From Acinetobacter lanii (GTDB lineage: Bacteria > Pseudomonadota > Gammaproteobacteria > Pseudomonadales > Moraxellaceae): a stretch of DNA of 64,000 nucleotides. Numbering within the stretch: position 1 is the stretch's first letter; each line of letters starts with the position of its first letter. Location: positions 3,224,001-3,288,000 of the forward strand of contig NZ_CP049916.1 of NCBI RefSeq assembly GCF_011578285.1. Direction: 5' to 3'. The notes under the pieces were generated by a model that was not told the origin of the DNA, did no database searches, and worked only from the letters and a program-made list of their open reading frames with translations. This document shows positions 48,069-58,248 of this stretch, piece by piece. Position numbers and translations under genes: made by a program.

Positions 48069-49169
48069 TTATTCCTTGTGCTCACGAACAATTGAGCGAA
48101 TCAAAGCCCCAATACCAAATAGAATATTTAAGACAATAAATGAGGTGATGATGAGATACATTTTTCTAGGATAAAGCGCATCTTGAGCTAAACGCGGTGT
48201 GGAAATCACCACGAGTTTTTTCAATTTACGTGAGGCTTCTAAGCGCGACTTTTCCAATGATGCTAAAGACAGTTTATATAAATCCGTTGCAAAACCGACT
48301 TGTGCTTTTAGCTCTTCAAACTCTGAAACACTTTGGTTCAGCTTGGTATTACTCGGTGAAGTCAGCTTGGCATTTTCATTTTCAATTTGCTGTTCTACAG
48401 ATTCAATCTGACTTTGCACGGCAATCACTTGGGGTGCGATCGGGTTCAAATAACTGAGTAAGGTACGCTCCTCAGTTTTCAATTGCGCCAAATTGTTTTG
48501 TAAGCTTGCAACGAGTGTCGCGACTGCTTGTGCTTGAAGTGCTGGATCAAAAATGTCATTTTCATTTTGATATTTCAGTAAAGTGTCACGCGCTTGCTTT
48601 AATTGATCAGTTGACTCTTGCAATTGTTGCTCTGCAAAATTTTGCTGCTCTTGCGCGATACTTTGCGAAATATCATTAATAAAATCTTCACTGTTCTTTA
48701 AAATCGAATTGTTCAGCTTGAGTGAATACTCTGGGGTAAAACCTTGTGCATTGACTTCAAGCATCATGGTTTTTTCATCAAGATTAACACTCACCACACG
48801 ATTAAAATATTTGACCACATCTTCAATGGGTGCGTCTTCATCCAAGGCAAAAAGCGGATCTTTTTTAACCTGAAAGGCATTTCTCAGATTAATCTCACGG
48901 TCTAGTTTTTCCACCATATCACGTGAAGATATATAGGTTTTTAAAATATTGGCATCTTCACTACTCGTGTTTGAAGCACCTAGTAATGCGCCCAAGCCAC
49001 TACTATCGGTAACTGCAGCTTCTCCCACTTGTTTCACCAATAAGGTTGAAGATGACGCATAGCGATCTTGTGCAAATAAGCTCAAATACATTAAAACAAC
49101 GAACAAAGGTGCGAGTACAAAGCAGCTGTATGCAAGGATGAAATTTTTACTGAATTTTTTATTTTGCAT
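48069..49169 (-). CDS. kpsE: Capsule export inner-membrane adaptor KpsE
   Basis: A 366-residue PCP-3 type protein (KpsE/BexC/CtrB). It has an N-terminal membrane helix (about 9-30), a periplasmic region with long coiled coil (about 160-290, rich in QLKQ and EL) and a second membrane helix near the C-terminus (LIITSFIVLNILFGIGALI). The RYASSSTLLVKQ entry and the VVISTPRLAQDALYPRKMYL segment are family hallmarks. It overlaps the end of kpsT by 11 bases. Confidence 0.93.
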   Translation of the reverse strand: MQNKKFSKNFILAYSCFVLAPLFVVLMYLSLFAQDRYASSSTLLVKQVGEAAVTDSSGLGALLGASNTSSEDANILKTYISSRDMVEKLDREINLRNAFQVKKDPLFALDEDAPIEDVVKYFNRVVSVNLDEKTMMLEVNAQGFTPEYSLKLNNSILKNSEDFINDISQSIAQEQQNFAEQQLQESTDQLKQARDTLLKYQNENDIFDPALQAQAVATLVASLQNNLAQLKTEERTLLSYLNPIAPQVIAVQSQIESVEQQIENENAKLTSPSNTKLNQSVSEFEELKAQVGFATDLYKLSLASLEKSRLEASRKLKKLVVISTPRLAQDALYPRKMYLIITSFIVLNILFGIGALIRSIVREHKE

Positions 49170-49821
49170 ATGCTTTATAAACCTCTACTGCTTCGAGTAC
49201 ATCTTCAAAATATTCTGCCTTTCCGTCTCGAACAAGAAAGGCGACATCACAATTACGTGTTAAATCATTTAGATCATGTGAGACCATAATGATATTTGAG
49301 CTTTCTTTTAGCTCATCGAGCAGCCTCTGACTTTTTTTCCGAAATGAAGCATCCCCCACTGCGCCAGCTTCATCCAAAAGATAATAATCAAAATTAAATG
49401 CCATACTCAGACCAAAACCAATACGGCTTCGCATACCGCTCGAATAACTTTTAATGGGCATATCAAAATATTTACCAATTTCAGCAAATTCCTCGACGAA
49501 ATTGACTACGTACTCCACTTGCTCTTCATTTTCAACATATAGACGCGCAACAAATCGGACATTCTGCCGCGCAGTTAAACTGCCCTGAAAACCACCCGAG
49601 AGTGCCACTGGCCAAGAGATACTTTTGTTGGTAATCACTTTGCCTTGATCAGCATAGTCAATGCCCCCAATGATTCTGAGTAAGGTACTTTTACCTGCAC
49701 CATTTTTACCCAGTAACGCCACACTTTTGTTTTCAGGCAAAATTGCATTAAGGTTTCTAAACACATAATGCCGTCCCTTCGGGGTCACAAATGATTTGGT
49801 TAAATTTTTAAGCTCAATCAT
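49159..49821 (-). CDS. kpsT: Capsule ABC exporter ATPase KpsT
   Basis: A 220-residue ABC ATPase. Walker A GKNGAGKST at 38-46, signature SYSSGMRSRIGFGLSMAF and Walker B YYLLDEAGAVGD, as in KpsT/BexA/CtrD. It powers export of the finished, lipid-linked polymer through KpsM. It overlaps kpsM by four bases and kpsE by eleven, so translation of the exporter is coupled. Confidence 0.95.
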   Translation of the reverse strand: MIELKNLTKSFVTPKGRHYVFRNLNAILPENKSVALLGKNGAGKSTLLRIIGGIDYADQGKVITNKSISWPVALSGGFQGSLTARQNVRFVARLYVENEEQVEYVVNFVEEFAEIGKYFDMPIKSYSSGMRSRIGFGLSMAFNFDYYLLDEAGAVGDASFRKKSQRLLDELKESSNIIMVSHDLNDLTRNCDVAFLVRDGKAEYFEDVLEAVEVYKAYAK

Positions 49822-50669
49822 TTGGTCTTCATCATATGTTTTTCAAATCGCTTATAGAGGAGTAATCCTATAAATAAACTCCCAACAATCCATAAAGCTA
49901 CATAACTCAAACTAATACCTTGTACTAACGGATAATTTGGTGCGACTGCATGACGCATTAACTCAAAAACATGGATCAGGGGATTCCAAAGTAAATAATC
50001 TCTATATTCAATAGGTATCGTATTTATAGAAAATAAAACCCCAGATAAAAAATACAAAATTAGAAAAAAAACAGAAATAAACTTTTGAATCTCTTGACTA
50101 ATATCACCCAAAATCATAAAAATCAAACTACATGAGGTAGTAAATAAAAAAATTAAAATCCAATAAAACAATAATTCAGGAATTTGCTGCAAACTAATGC
50201 TTAAACCACACCAAAGAAATGCGATTGAGAATCCAACATAAGTTACAAAACTTAGTAGCAGTTCAAGTAAATTACGTGCAATTAACGCATCAATCGGCTT
50301 AACGGGCTTGTAGCTAAATAACCCTCTATTCGATTGGACAGCGCTCATCGCCTGTGAAAGCCCTTTCCTAAACATTGTAAATGGAATAATGCCATTAATT
50401 AAAAAAACAACAAAATCCATTCCAGGCAAAACGCGTTGCATAATAGCGCCGAATAATATAACCATTAGGCCCAAGGTAAATAGTGGTTCCAAAAAAATCC
50501 ATAAATACCCTAAACGATACTGACCAAAACGTGTCTGTAACTCACGTAATAGCAGCGCGCGAATAGAAGCTTTCATTACCTTTAAACCGCCACGAGGTTT
50601 CAGGCGTGGAAGTTTTTTCAATGGTATTGATTCATCAGTTGACATGTTATTCAATGACTCGATCGTCAT
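49818..50669 (-). CDS. kpsM: Capsule ABC exporter permease KpsM
   Basis: A 283-residue ABC-2 type permease with six membrane helices. LLLRELQTRFGQYRLGYLWIFLEPLF is the hallmark (given here in part: RELQTRFGQYRLGYLW), and GLSQAMSAVQSNRGLFSYKPVKPID follows. The N-terminal 35 residues are a basic cytoplasmic extension. The start could also be the Met at residue 9; neither has a strong ribosome site. It is the first gene of the 11-gene capsule operon. The promoter must lie in 50670-50860, and I cannot name it securely. Confidence 0.93.
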   Translation of the reverse strand: MTIESLNNMSTDESIPLKKLPRLKPRGGLKVMKASIRALLLRELQTRFGQYRLGYLWIFLEPLFTLGLMVILFGAIMQRVLPGMDFVVFLINGIIPFTMFRKGLSQAMSAVQSNRGLFSYKPVKPIDALIARNLLELLLSFVTYVGFSIAFLWCGLSISLQQIPELLFYWILIFLFTTSCSLIFMILGDISQEIQKFISVFFLILYFLSGVLFSINTIPIEYRDYLLWNPLIHVFELMRHAVAPNYPLVQGISLSYVALWIVGSLFIGLLLYKRFEKHMMKTK

Positions 50670-50910
50670 CTTAAGTTATAGGCGTGCTCATATTAACCAT
50701 AAATTCTTTTAGATTGAAGCCAAAATAAGAAATTAAAATAAATTTGAAATTTAAAGATTAATGATATGACTAGTTTTTCGATATAAACCTTTATTTATCA
50801 TTGAAAAAATCTAAAGAATTACACCGAGTTATTTGATCACTCATTAATCAAACATCAAATAAAAAGAGAGCCGAAGCTCTCTTTTTTTATGCATTCATTA
50901 CATCATCAGA
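50670..50910. promoter_or_regulatory. AT-rich leader of the kps operon with upstream terminator
   Basis: 241 bases between the giant adhesin stop and kpsM. A hairpin AGAGAGC-CGAA-GCTCTCT with flanking A and T runs (about 50861-50888) ends adhesin transcription. The remainder is very AT-rich. I found no ops/JUMPstart-like element and no convincing -35/-10 pair. Confidence 0.55.
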
Positions 50911-53900
50911 TTAGTAAATAAATTGATTGGTTTTTAACAATTCATCCAAGGTTGTATCGGTATTTTGTAATACCACCAATTCTTTAGAGGTATGCTGAGT
51001 ACCTGCACCATCCAAATCGATCTTCACAACAGAATTGGTACCTTGTTTCTCGATTGAAACAAACTGACCAATATTCGATGCATTCACCCCTTTGTTGCTC
51101 AGTAATGACGACACATCAATTTTGTCACCTTGCGCTTTGGAGAAGTCCGTCCACACATCACCTTGGTCAACCAAGTTAAGCGCTGTGAATTTCACAGTAT
51201 CCGCACCTGTACCCATTTGTAAGATATGCAGGATTTGATCTGAACCAAATGAGTCATTGGCAGCCGAACCTTTTACGGTGTACTCGTAGTTGATCTCTAA
51301 GTGCGCAGTTTGAGTTTCGCCATTGGCAGTGGTGACTTTATAAACAAAGTCATCTGTACCGACTGAACCTTTGTTTTGATTATACACGTAAGAGCCATCC
51401 GCTTTGATACTGAGCGAACCATATTGACCTTGGACACTCAAACCAGATGTTGAAACATCTTTAAAGGTCACACCGCCATCAGTTGAAATCGATAATTTAC
51501 TGTTAATGCCCAGTGAATCTTTCGCCACAGTTTCAACACCGACTGCAGTGAAGATATTACCTTCGGCACTACCATAACTGTCTAAAGACCATTTGCTAGT
51601 ATTCACAGTTTCAACAGACACATTGGTATCAAATGTTTCTGCATTCAACAAGTAATAACCGCCTGATGTCTTGAAGTTAACACGATATTGACCTGGGTCA
51701 TTTACCGTTACAGTGCCATCAAATACTGTTGTACCATTTTTAACTTGATACACCACGCCATAAGTCTTAGAACCTGTTGCGCCTGACACATTTTCCCAAA
51801 CGCCTTTGGCTGCATTGTATTTTTGCAACTGCCAAGTGAATGTAGTACGAGATGGATCCGCATAGAATACACAGTCAGCCGCTTTAAAGTTGACACTGAT
51901 CTTCGCTTGGTCACCTTGACTCACGGTAAATGTATTTGAGTTTACAGTCGATGTTGAGCCATATTTCGCATAGACATCGCCTGAAGCCACATTGGTCACT
52001 TGTGAGAACTGACTCACGCTACCTTTAACAAAGTCAGAATCGTTATGCAAATCAAGTGATGTTGCTGGTTTAGATGGATCTTTCGCATCCCAATTCAATT
52101 TCACTTCATCAGCACCAATTTGTACATTCACTTTAGCTGTAGAAACTGCACCTGATTGGTCTTTAATGGTATATGTGAAGGTATCCACTTGCCCCACCAC
52201 TTTGACATCTTTGTTTGGTGTGTACTTATAAGTACCATCCGCAGAGATCACCATGGTGCCGTATTTACCCACCAATGTTGCAGTACCTGTTGCTGGAACC
52301 TCTACAGATTTACCATCAGCAGTGGTCAATTTCACCAATTTAGTCGAAGCTGTGACCAAGTCATCCGCAAGTAAGTTGCCCGTAGTTGTATTGGCTTTCA
52401 CCGCTTCTAATTCTGTCGAACTTGCATAAGTATTGTAGGTCACAGAAATGATATTCTTCGACAAAATACTGAACAAGCTCAAATCTTCAGCAATGATTTT
52501 GTAGTTACCTTGTGGCAAATCTTTGGCTTGAATTTTTGCTTGCTCTGGGAAGAACAAGAAGAATTTATTAAACAAGCCCATATCAGCATTAGAAACTACT
52601 TTACCCCATGACCCATCTGCATTTTGCTTGTAAAGCGTGACACGAATACCATCGAGTAATGTTGCAAAACCAAAATTAGTTGCCTTAATGTCTACAGACA
52701 TCGTTTCACCCGCTTTTACGCTAAATGAAATGTCTGCACAGCTCGAACCTAGAATTGGAATGCCTAAGAATTTACCCAAAGATCCAAAGACTTTACTTTC
52801 AGTCACTGATGATTTGCATACTGATTTGTAAGCCAAATCAACATCAGCTTTGATTACGTCATCATTTGCTTGAAGTTTAGAATCCGCATAAATGATTTTC
52901 GGTTGACTTGTATTGCCTGCCGCATCCTTAGCGACTAAAGTGATTTCCTCACCTTGCACATAGGCTTTGTCCAAAGTAATTTTAAACTTACCATCAGCAT
53001 CAGTAATACCACTACCAATTTCTTTATTATTTGCATCAAAAACAGTAACAGTCGCATTCGCTTCAGTTGCCACACCGCTGACTTCATTACCGACATCATT
53101 GAAATCTGCTTCATTGATTTCTGGTGCAATGGTATCTTTCAAACCTTTAACGTCTACAGGGCCAACAGTATTGCCCGCTGCGTCTGAAGCAGTGACTTTA
53201 CCAATTGCATTGTCTGTTAGAGCCTTAGTTAATACCGCGGTATAGGTTCCATTTGCTAATGCGATGGTGTTACCAATCACGTTACCATCTTTGTCTTTCA
53301 CAACAACTTTGGCACCCGCTTCAGTTTTACCTGTTACGATCGTACCATCGGCATTTAAGAATGCATCCAACTCTTGCGGTGGAAGCGTATCTTTATCACC
53401 CACAAGTTCCACTGGCGCACTTGGGTTGCCCGCAGCATCTCTAGCAATCACGTCAACGCTGTTGCCGTCTGTGATTGGATCTTTCAGTTCAATCGTGAAG
53501 TTACCGTTGCCATCTGCTGTTGCTGTGCCTACCACAGTGTCTCCGTCTTTGACTTCAACGGTTGCACCTGGTTCAGTTTTACCCGTTACTACAGTACCTT
53601 CGTCATTTAGTTCAGCTTCTAGATCTGGACCAATGGTGTCTTTGCTACCCGTCACTGTTAGTGGATCAGTGGTATTGCCTGCTGCGTCTGCTGCAGTCAC
53701 GAAGCCTTGTGCACCATCTGTTAATGGCTCGCTCAAGTTCGCTGTGTAGTTACCATCAGCATCTGCAGTCGCTTCACCAATCACTTGACCATCTTTGTCT
53801 TTCACAACAACTTTGGCATCCGCTTCAGTTTTACCAGTGACAATTGTTCCGTCAGCATTGAGTTCTGCTGTCAGTTCAAGTGGCGCTGTGGTGTCTTTAT

Positions 53901-56900
53901 CACCAGTTAACTGAACTGGCGCACTTGGGTTGCCCGCAGCATCTTTGGCAATCACGTCAACGCTGTTGCCGTCTGTGATTGGATCTTGCAGTTCAATCGT
54001 GAAGTTACCGTTAGCATCTGCTGTTGCTGTGCCAATCACTGTATCGCCATCTTTGACTTCAACGGTTGCACCTGGTTCAGTTTTACCCGTCACCACTGTA
54101 CCGTCTGTATTCAGTTCTGCTTCTAGATCTGGACCGATGGTGTCTTTGCTACCGGTCACTGTTAATGGATCAGTGGTATTGCCTGCTGCGTCTGCTGCAG
54201 TCACGAAGCCTTGTGCACCATCTGTCAGTGGCTTGCTTAGGTTTGCTGTGTAGTTGCCATCAGCATCTGCAGTCGCTTCACCAATCACTTGACCATCTTT
54301 GTCTTTCACAACAACTTTGGCATCCGCTTCAGTTTTACCAGTGACAATTGTTCCGTCAGCATTGAGTTCTGCTGTCAGTTCAAGTGGCGCTGTGGTGTCT
54401 TTGTCACCAGTTAACTCAACTGGCGCACTTGGGTTGCCCGCAGCATCTTTGGCAATCACGTCAACGCTGTTGCCGTCTGTGATTGGATCTTGCAGTTCAA
54501 TCGTGAAGTTACCGTTAGCATCTGCTGTTGCTGTGCCAATCACTGTATCGCCATCTTTGACTTCAACGGTTGCACCTGGTTCAGTTTTACCCGTCACCAC
54601 TGTACCGTCTGTATTCAGTTCTGCTTCTAGATCTGGACCGATGGTGTCTTTGCTACCGGTCACTGTTAATGGATCAGTGGTATTGCCTGCTGCGTCTGCT
54701 GCAGTCACGAAGCCTTGTGCACCATCTGTCAGTGGCTTGCTTAGGTTTGCTGTGTAGTTGCCATCAGCATCTGCAGTCGCTTCACCAATCACTTGACCAT
54801 CTTTGTCTTTCACAACAACTTTGGCATCCGCTTCAGTTTTACCAGTGACAATTGTTCCGTCAGCATTGAGTTCTGCTGTCAGTTCAAGTGGCGCTGTGGT
54901 GTCTTTGTCACCAGTTAACTCAACTGGCGCACTTGGGTTGCCCGCAGCATCTTTGGCAATCACGTCAACGCTGTTGCCGTCTGTGATTGGATCTTGCAGT
55001 TCAATCGTGAAGTTACCGTTAGCATCTGCTGTTGCTGTGCCAATCACTGTATCGCCATCTTTGACTTCAACGGTTGCACCTGGTTCAGTTTTACCCGTCA
55101 CCACTGTACCGTCTGTATTCAGTTCTGCTTCTAGATCTGGACCAATGGTGTCTTTGCTACCCGTCACTGTCACAGGTTCAGTGGTATTGCCTGCTGCGTC
55201 TGCTGCAGTCACGAAGCCTTGTGCACCATCTGTTAATGGCTCGCTCAAGTTCGCTGTGTAGTTGCCATCAGCATCTGCAGTCGCTTCACCAATCACTTGA
55301 CCATCTTTGTCTTTCACAACAACTTTAGCGCCCACTTCGGTTTTACCAGTGACAATTGTTCCGTCAGCATTCAGTTCTGCTGTCAGTTCAAGTGGTGCTG
55401 TGGTGTCTTTATCACCAGTTAACTCAACTGGCGCACTTGGGTTGCCCGCAGCATCTTTGGCAATCACATCAACGCTGTTGCCATCTGTGATTGGATCTTT
55501 CAGTTCAATCGTGAAGTTACCGTTAGCATCTGCTGTTGCTGTGCCTACCACGGTATCTCCGTCTTTGACTTCAACGGTTGCACCTGGTTCAGTTTTACCC
55601 GTAACCACTGTGCCTTCGTCATTTAGTTCAGCTTCTAGATCTGGACCAATGGTGTCTTTGCTACCCGTCACTGTTAGTGGATCAGTGGTATTGCCTGCTG
55701 CGTCTGCTGCAGTCACGAAGCCTTGTGCACCATCTGTCAGTGGCTTGCTTAGGTTTGCTGTGTAGTTACCGTTGGCATCTGCAGTCGCTTCACCAATCAC
55801 TTGACCATCTTTGTCTTTCACAACAACTTTGGCATCCGCTTCAGTTTTACCAGTGACAATTGTTCCATCAGCATTCAGTTCTGCTGTCAGTTCAAGTGGA
55901 GCGGTGGTGTCTTTATCACCAGTTAACTCAACTGGCGCACTTGGGTTGCCCGCAGCATCTTTGGCAATCACGTCAACGCTGTTGCCGTCTGTGATTGGAT
56001 CTTGCAGTTCAATCGTGAAGTTACCGTTAGCATCTGCTGTTGCTGTGCCAATCACTGTATCGCCATCTTTGACTTCAACGGTTGCACCTGGTTCAGTTTT
56101 ACCCGTCACCACTGTACCGTCTGTATTCAGTTCTGCTTCTAGATCTGGACCAATGGTGTCTTTGCTACCCGTCACTGTCACAGGTTCAGTGGTATTGCCT
56201 GCTGCGTCTGCTGCAGTCACGAAGCCTTGTGCACCATCTGTTAATGGCTTGCTCAAGTTCGCTGTGTAGTTACCATCAGCATCTGCAGTCGCTTCACCAA
56301 TCACTTGACCATCTTTGTCTTTCACAACAACTTTAGCGCCCACTTCAGTTTTACCAGTGACAATTGTTCCGTCAGCATTGAGTTCTGCTGTCAGTTCAAG
56401 TGGTGGTGTAATATCAGGTGCAGTCGCTGTACCAGGTTTAGATATATTACCCGCTGCATCGGTAGCTGTAAATTTAAGCTCTTCACCGTTTTTTTGTGCC
56501 GGATTTAAGTTAACTGTAAACTGACCATTTGCATCAGTTTGCACTTCACCCACAATCTTATTATCAGTATTTTTTACCTGAATTTTACTGTTTGGTTCAG
56601 CTTGACCTACCAGCAATAACCCATCTTGACTCACCTGACCTGTAGGTGCATCCGGTGCAATCTGTGGTCCAACAACAGGTTTTTGAATTGAATTCCCTAC
56701 AGCATCGGATGCTGTGACAACAGCGGGTTCACCGTCTGTTAATGGACGATTCAAGTTAATGCTAAAATCACCATTTTGATCAGCGATATCTTCGCCTAGG
56801 ACTTTCCCACTGGCATCCTTAACCACAACTTTTGCATTCGCTTCGGTAGAACCTGTGACCACTTCACCAGTCGCATTGATCGCCACATCTAAATGATCAG

Positions 56901-58248
56901 GAGCTTTAACATCTGGCCCCACTATTTGTTTTGGCTCAGAGCTATTCCCTGCCGCATCGGTTGCGACAACACTACCCACCTCATCATTTACCAATGGTGA
57001 AATCAATTTAATATCGAAGTGACCTTCAGCATCTGCAACACCTGAACCAATTACTTTACCAGAAGCATCTTTGACTTGTATTTTTGCATTGGCTTCAGTT
57101 TCACCAATTAAGATTGTACCTGATTGATTGAGATCAGCACTCAAAATCTCAGGATTAACATGTGGACCTGCAATTTGAGTATCAATCGAGTTATCAGCAG
57201 CGTCTGAAGCAGTCACTGTGACTTGCTCGCCATCGGTGATCGGACGATTTAAATCAATAACAAAAGCACCTTGTGCATCTGCTTGACCCTTACCGAGTAC
57301 AGCACCACTTACATCCTTGATCACAATAAAGGCGAAAGCTTCAGTAGACCCTGTAACAATACTCCCATCTTCATTAAAATCCGCATCTACAAACTCGGGT
57401 GCTAAAGTGTCCTTGTGACCAATAACTTCGTCTGGCTCTGACACATTGCCACCCTTGTCTACCACTACAACATCTGCTTTTTCATCATTGAGCAAAGGTG
57501 GATAGATATCTACATTGAAATGACCTGATGAATCTACAGTTCCACTTCCTAAAACTTCACCACTTTTATCTTTAACAACTACGGTCGTTTCAGGCTCTGC
57601 AGTACCATACACTTTTGTGCCATCTTCATTCGATGTCGCATCCGGTCGATAGGGTATAATATTATCTGGAACAGTGGCATAACCTGGCTTAGAAATTTTG
57701 CCATGGACATCCTTAGCATACAGAACAATCTCTTCACCATTGTTTTGTGCTGGATATACACTTACAGCAAAATTACCCTCATCATCCGAAAAACCTTGGC
57801 CGATTAAATTTTCTTCACTGTCATAAATAGTCACTTCACAATTTTTTTCTGTTTTTCCCTCAATGACAAAACCTTCATTGCTTGAGTTGGTTACTTCAGG
57901 GGTCATTGGCGGGTATAAGTCAGGTGCTTGAGCAAAAATAGGCTGTGAGACAGCACCATCTAGATCATAAACAACCACTTTGACGATTTCAAAATTCACC
58001 AAAGCCGGTTGAAATTGAAACGTGAAACTACCGTTGGAATTCAGGGTTGCCGTTCCTAAAAGGGTATCTTCAGGGTAGTAGATTTCAACTTTTTGGTCTT
58101 TAACACCACCACTACCGGTAATTGTCGACCCTGATCTAGGAATAGTTAAGCTTAGCTTTGTTTCAAAGCTGGTCACCGCATTTAAATTTGTAGTTTGAGC
58201 ATTTACACTGCTTAAATTTGCGGTGTTGGTTAAATTTTCATTTGTCAT
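50911..58248 (-). CDS. Giant Bap-like repeat adhesin, type I secreted
   Basis: A 2445-residue acidic protein with no Sec signal. The N-terminus (1-120) resembles the prefix region of BapA/Bap-like proteins. Residues about 120-610 hold five to six divergent Ig-like (Big-type) domains, and 615-1622 hold six 168-residue units, each two domains. These are followed by two to three degenerate copies, a region with two cysteines (SVCKSS, GSSCADI), cadherin/VCBS-like segments (TFTYTIKDQSGAVSTAKVNV) and a C-terminal GTGADTVKFTALNLVDQGDV region like T1SS-143 substrates. It is a likely surface biofilm adhesin exported by a type I system not in this window. It lies just upstream of kpsM on the same strand. 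Confidence 0.9.
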   Translation of the reverse strand: MTNENLTNTANLSSVNAQTTNLNAVTSFETKLSLTIPRSGSTITGSGGVKDQKVEIYYPEDTLLGTATLNSNGSFTFQFQPALVNFEIVKVVVYDLDGAVSQPIFAQAPDLYPPMTPEVTNSSNEGFVIEGKTEKNCEVTIYDSEENLIGQGFSDDEGNFAVSVYPAQNNGEEIVLYAKDVHGKISKPGYATVPDNIIPYRPDATSNEDGTKVYGTAEPETTVVVKDKSGEVLGSGTVDSSGHFNVDIYPPLLNDEKADVVVVDKGGNVSEPDEVIGHKDTLAPEFVDADFNEDGSIVTGSTEAFAFIVIKDVSGAVLGKGQADAQGAFVIDLNRPITDGEQVTVTASDAADNSIDTQIAGPHVNPEILSADLNQSGTILIGETEANAKIQVKDASGKVIGSGVADAEGHFDIKLISPLVNDEVGSVVATDAAGNSSEPKQIVGPDVKAPDHLDVAINATGEVVTGSTEANAKVVVKDASGKVLGEDIADQNGDFSINLNRPLTDGEPAVVTASDAVGNSIQKPVVGPQIAPDAPTGQVSQDGLLLVGQAEPNSKIQVKNTDNKIVGEVQTDANGQFTVNLNPAQKNGEELKFTATDAAGNISKPGTATAPDITPPLELTAELNADGTIVTGKTEVGAKVVVKDKDGQVIGEATADADGNYTANLSKPLTDGAQGFVTAADAAGNTTEPVTVTGSKDTIGPDLEAELNTDGTVVTGKTEPGATVEVKDGDTVIGTATADANGNFTIELQDPITDGNSVDVIAKDAAGNPSAPVELTGDKDTTAPLELTAELNADGTIVTGKTEADAKVVVKDKDGQVIGEATADANGNYTANLSKPLTDGAQGFVTAADAAGNTTDPLTVTGSKDTIGPDLEAELNDEGTVVTGKTEPGATVEVKDGDTVVGTATADANGNFTIELKDPITDGNSVDVIAKDAAGNPSAPVELTGDKDTTAPLELTAELNADGTIVTGKTEVGAKVVVKDKDGQVIGEATADADGNYTANLSEPLTDGAQGFVTAADAAGNTTEPVTVTGSKDTIGPDLEAELNTDGTVVTGKTEPGATVEVKDGDTVIGTATADANGNFTIELQDPITDGNSVDVIAKDAAGNPSAPVELTGDKDTTAPLELTAELNADGTIVTGKTEADAKVVVKDKDGQVIGEATADADGNYTANLSKPLTDGAQGFVTAADAAGNTTDPLTVTGSKDTIGPDLEAELNTDGTVVTGKTEPGATVEVKDGDTVIGTATADANGNFTIELQDPITDGNSVDVIAKDAAGNPSAPVELTGDKDTTAPLELTAELNADGTIVTGKTEADAKVVVKDKDGQVIGEATADADGNYTANLSKPLTDGAQGFVTAADAAGNTTDPLTVTGSKDTIGPDLEAELNTDGTVVTGKTEPGATVEVKDGDTVIGTATADANGNFTIELQDPITDGNSVDVIAKDAAGNPSAPVQLTGDKDTTAPLELTAELNADGTIVTGKTEADAKVVVKDKDGQVIGEATADADGNYTANLSEPLTDGAQGFVTAADAAGNTTDPLTVTGSKDTIGPDLEAELNDEGTVVTGKTEPGATVEVKDGDTVVGTATADGNGNFTIELKDPITDGNSVDVIARDAAGNPSAPVELVGDKDTLPPQELDAFLNADGTIVTGKTEAGAKVVVKDKDGNVIGNTIALANGTYTAVLTKALTDNAIGKVTASDAAGNTVGPVDVKGLKDTIAPEINEADFNDVGNEVSGVATEANATVTVFDANNKEIGSGITDADGKFKITLDKAYVQGEEITLVAKDAAGNTSQPKIIYADSKLQANDDVIKADVDLAYKSVCKSSVTESKVFGSLGKFLGIPILGSSCADISFSVKAGETMSVDIKATNFGFATLLDGIRVTLYKQNADGSWGKVVSNADMGLFNKFFLFFPEQAKIQAKDLPQGNYKIIAEDLSLFSILSKNIISVTYNTYASSTELEAVKANTTTGNLLADDLVTASTKLVKLTTADGKSVEVPATGTATLVGKYGTMVISADGTYKYTPNKDVKVVGQVDTFTYTIKDQSGAVSTAKVNVQIGADEVKLNWDAKDPSKPATSLDLHNDSDFVKGSVSQFSQVTNVASGDVYAKYGSTSTVNSNTFTVSQGDQAKISVNFKAADCVFYADPSRTTFTWQLQKYNAAKGVWENVSGATGSKTYGVVYQVKNGTTVFDGTVTVNDPGQYRVNFKTSGGYYLLNAETFDTNVSVETVNTSKWSLDSYGSAEGNIFTAVGVETVAKDSLGINSKLSISTDGGVTFKDVSTSGLSVQGQYGSLSIKADGSYVYNQNKGSVGTDDFVYKVTTANGETQTAHLEINYEYTVKGSAANDSFGSDQILHILQMGTGADTVKFTALNLVDQGDVWTDFSKAQGDKIDVSSLLSNKGVNASNIGQFVSIEKQGTNSVVKIDLDGAGTQHTSKELVVLQNTDTTLDELLKTNQFIY
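53383..56406 (-). repeat. Six tandem 504-bp units in the adhesin gene
   Basis: Six copies of a 504-bp unit, with boundaries near 56406, 55902, 55398, 54894, 54390 and 53886. Each encodes two 84-residue domains: type A (PLELTAELNADGTIVTGKTE) and type B (GPDLEAELNTDGTVVTGKTE). Copies are nearly identical in DNA, with a few clustered differences such as TEADAKV/TEVGAKV, TDPLTV/TEPVTV and NTDG/NDEG that shuffle among copies. Copy number is likely to vary and may be misassembled from short reads. Confidence 0.92.

Noticed and set aside
53264..56524. Long plus-strand open frames repeated every 504 bases (152-161 codons each)
   Set aside because: They are antisense shadows of the tandem repeats in the adhesin gene; their periodicity equals the repeat length and they have no ribosome sites.
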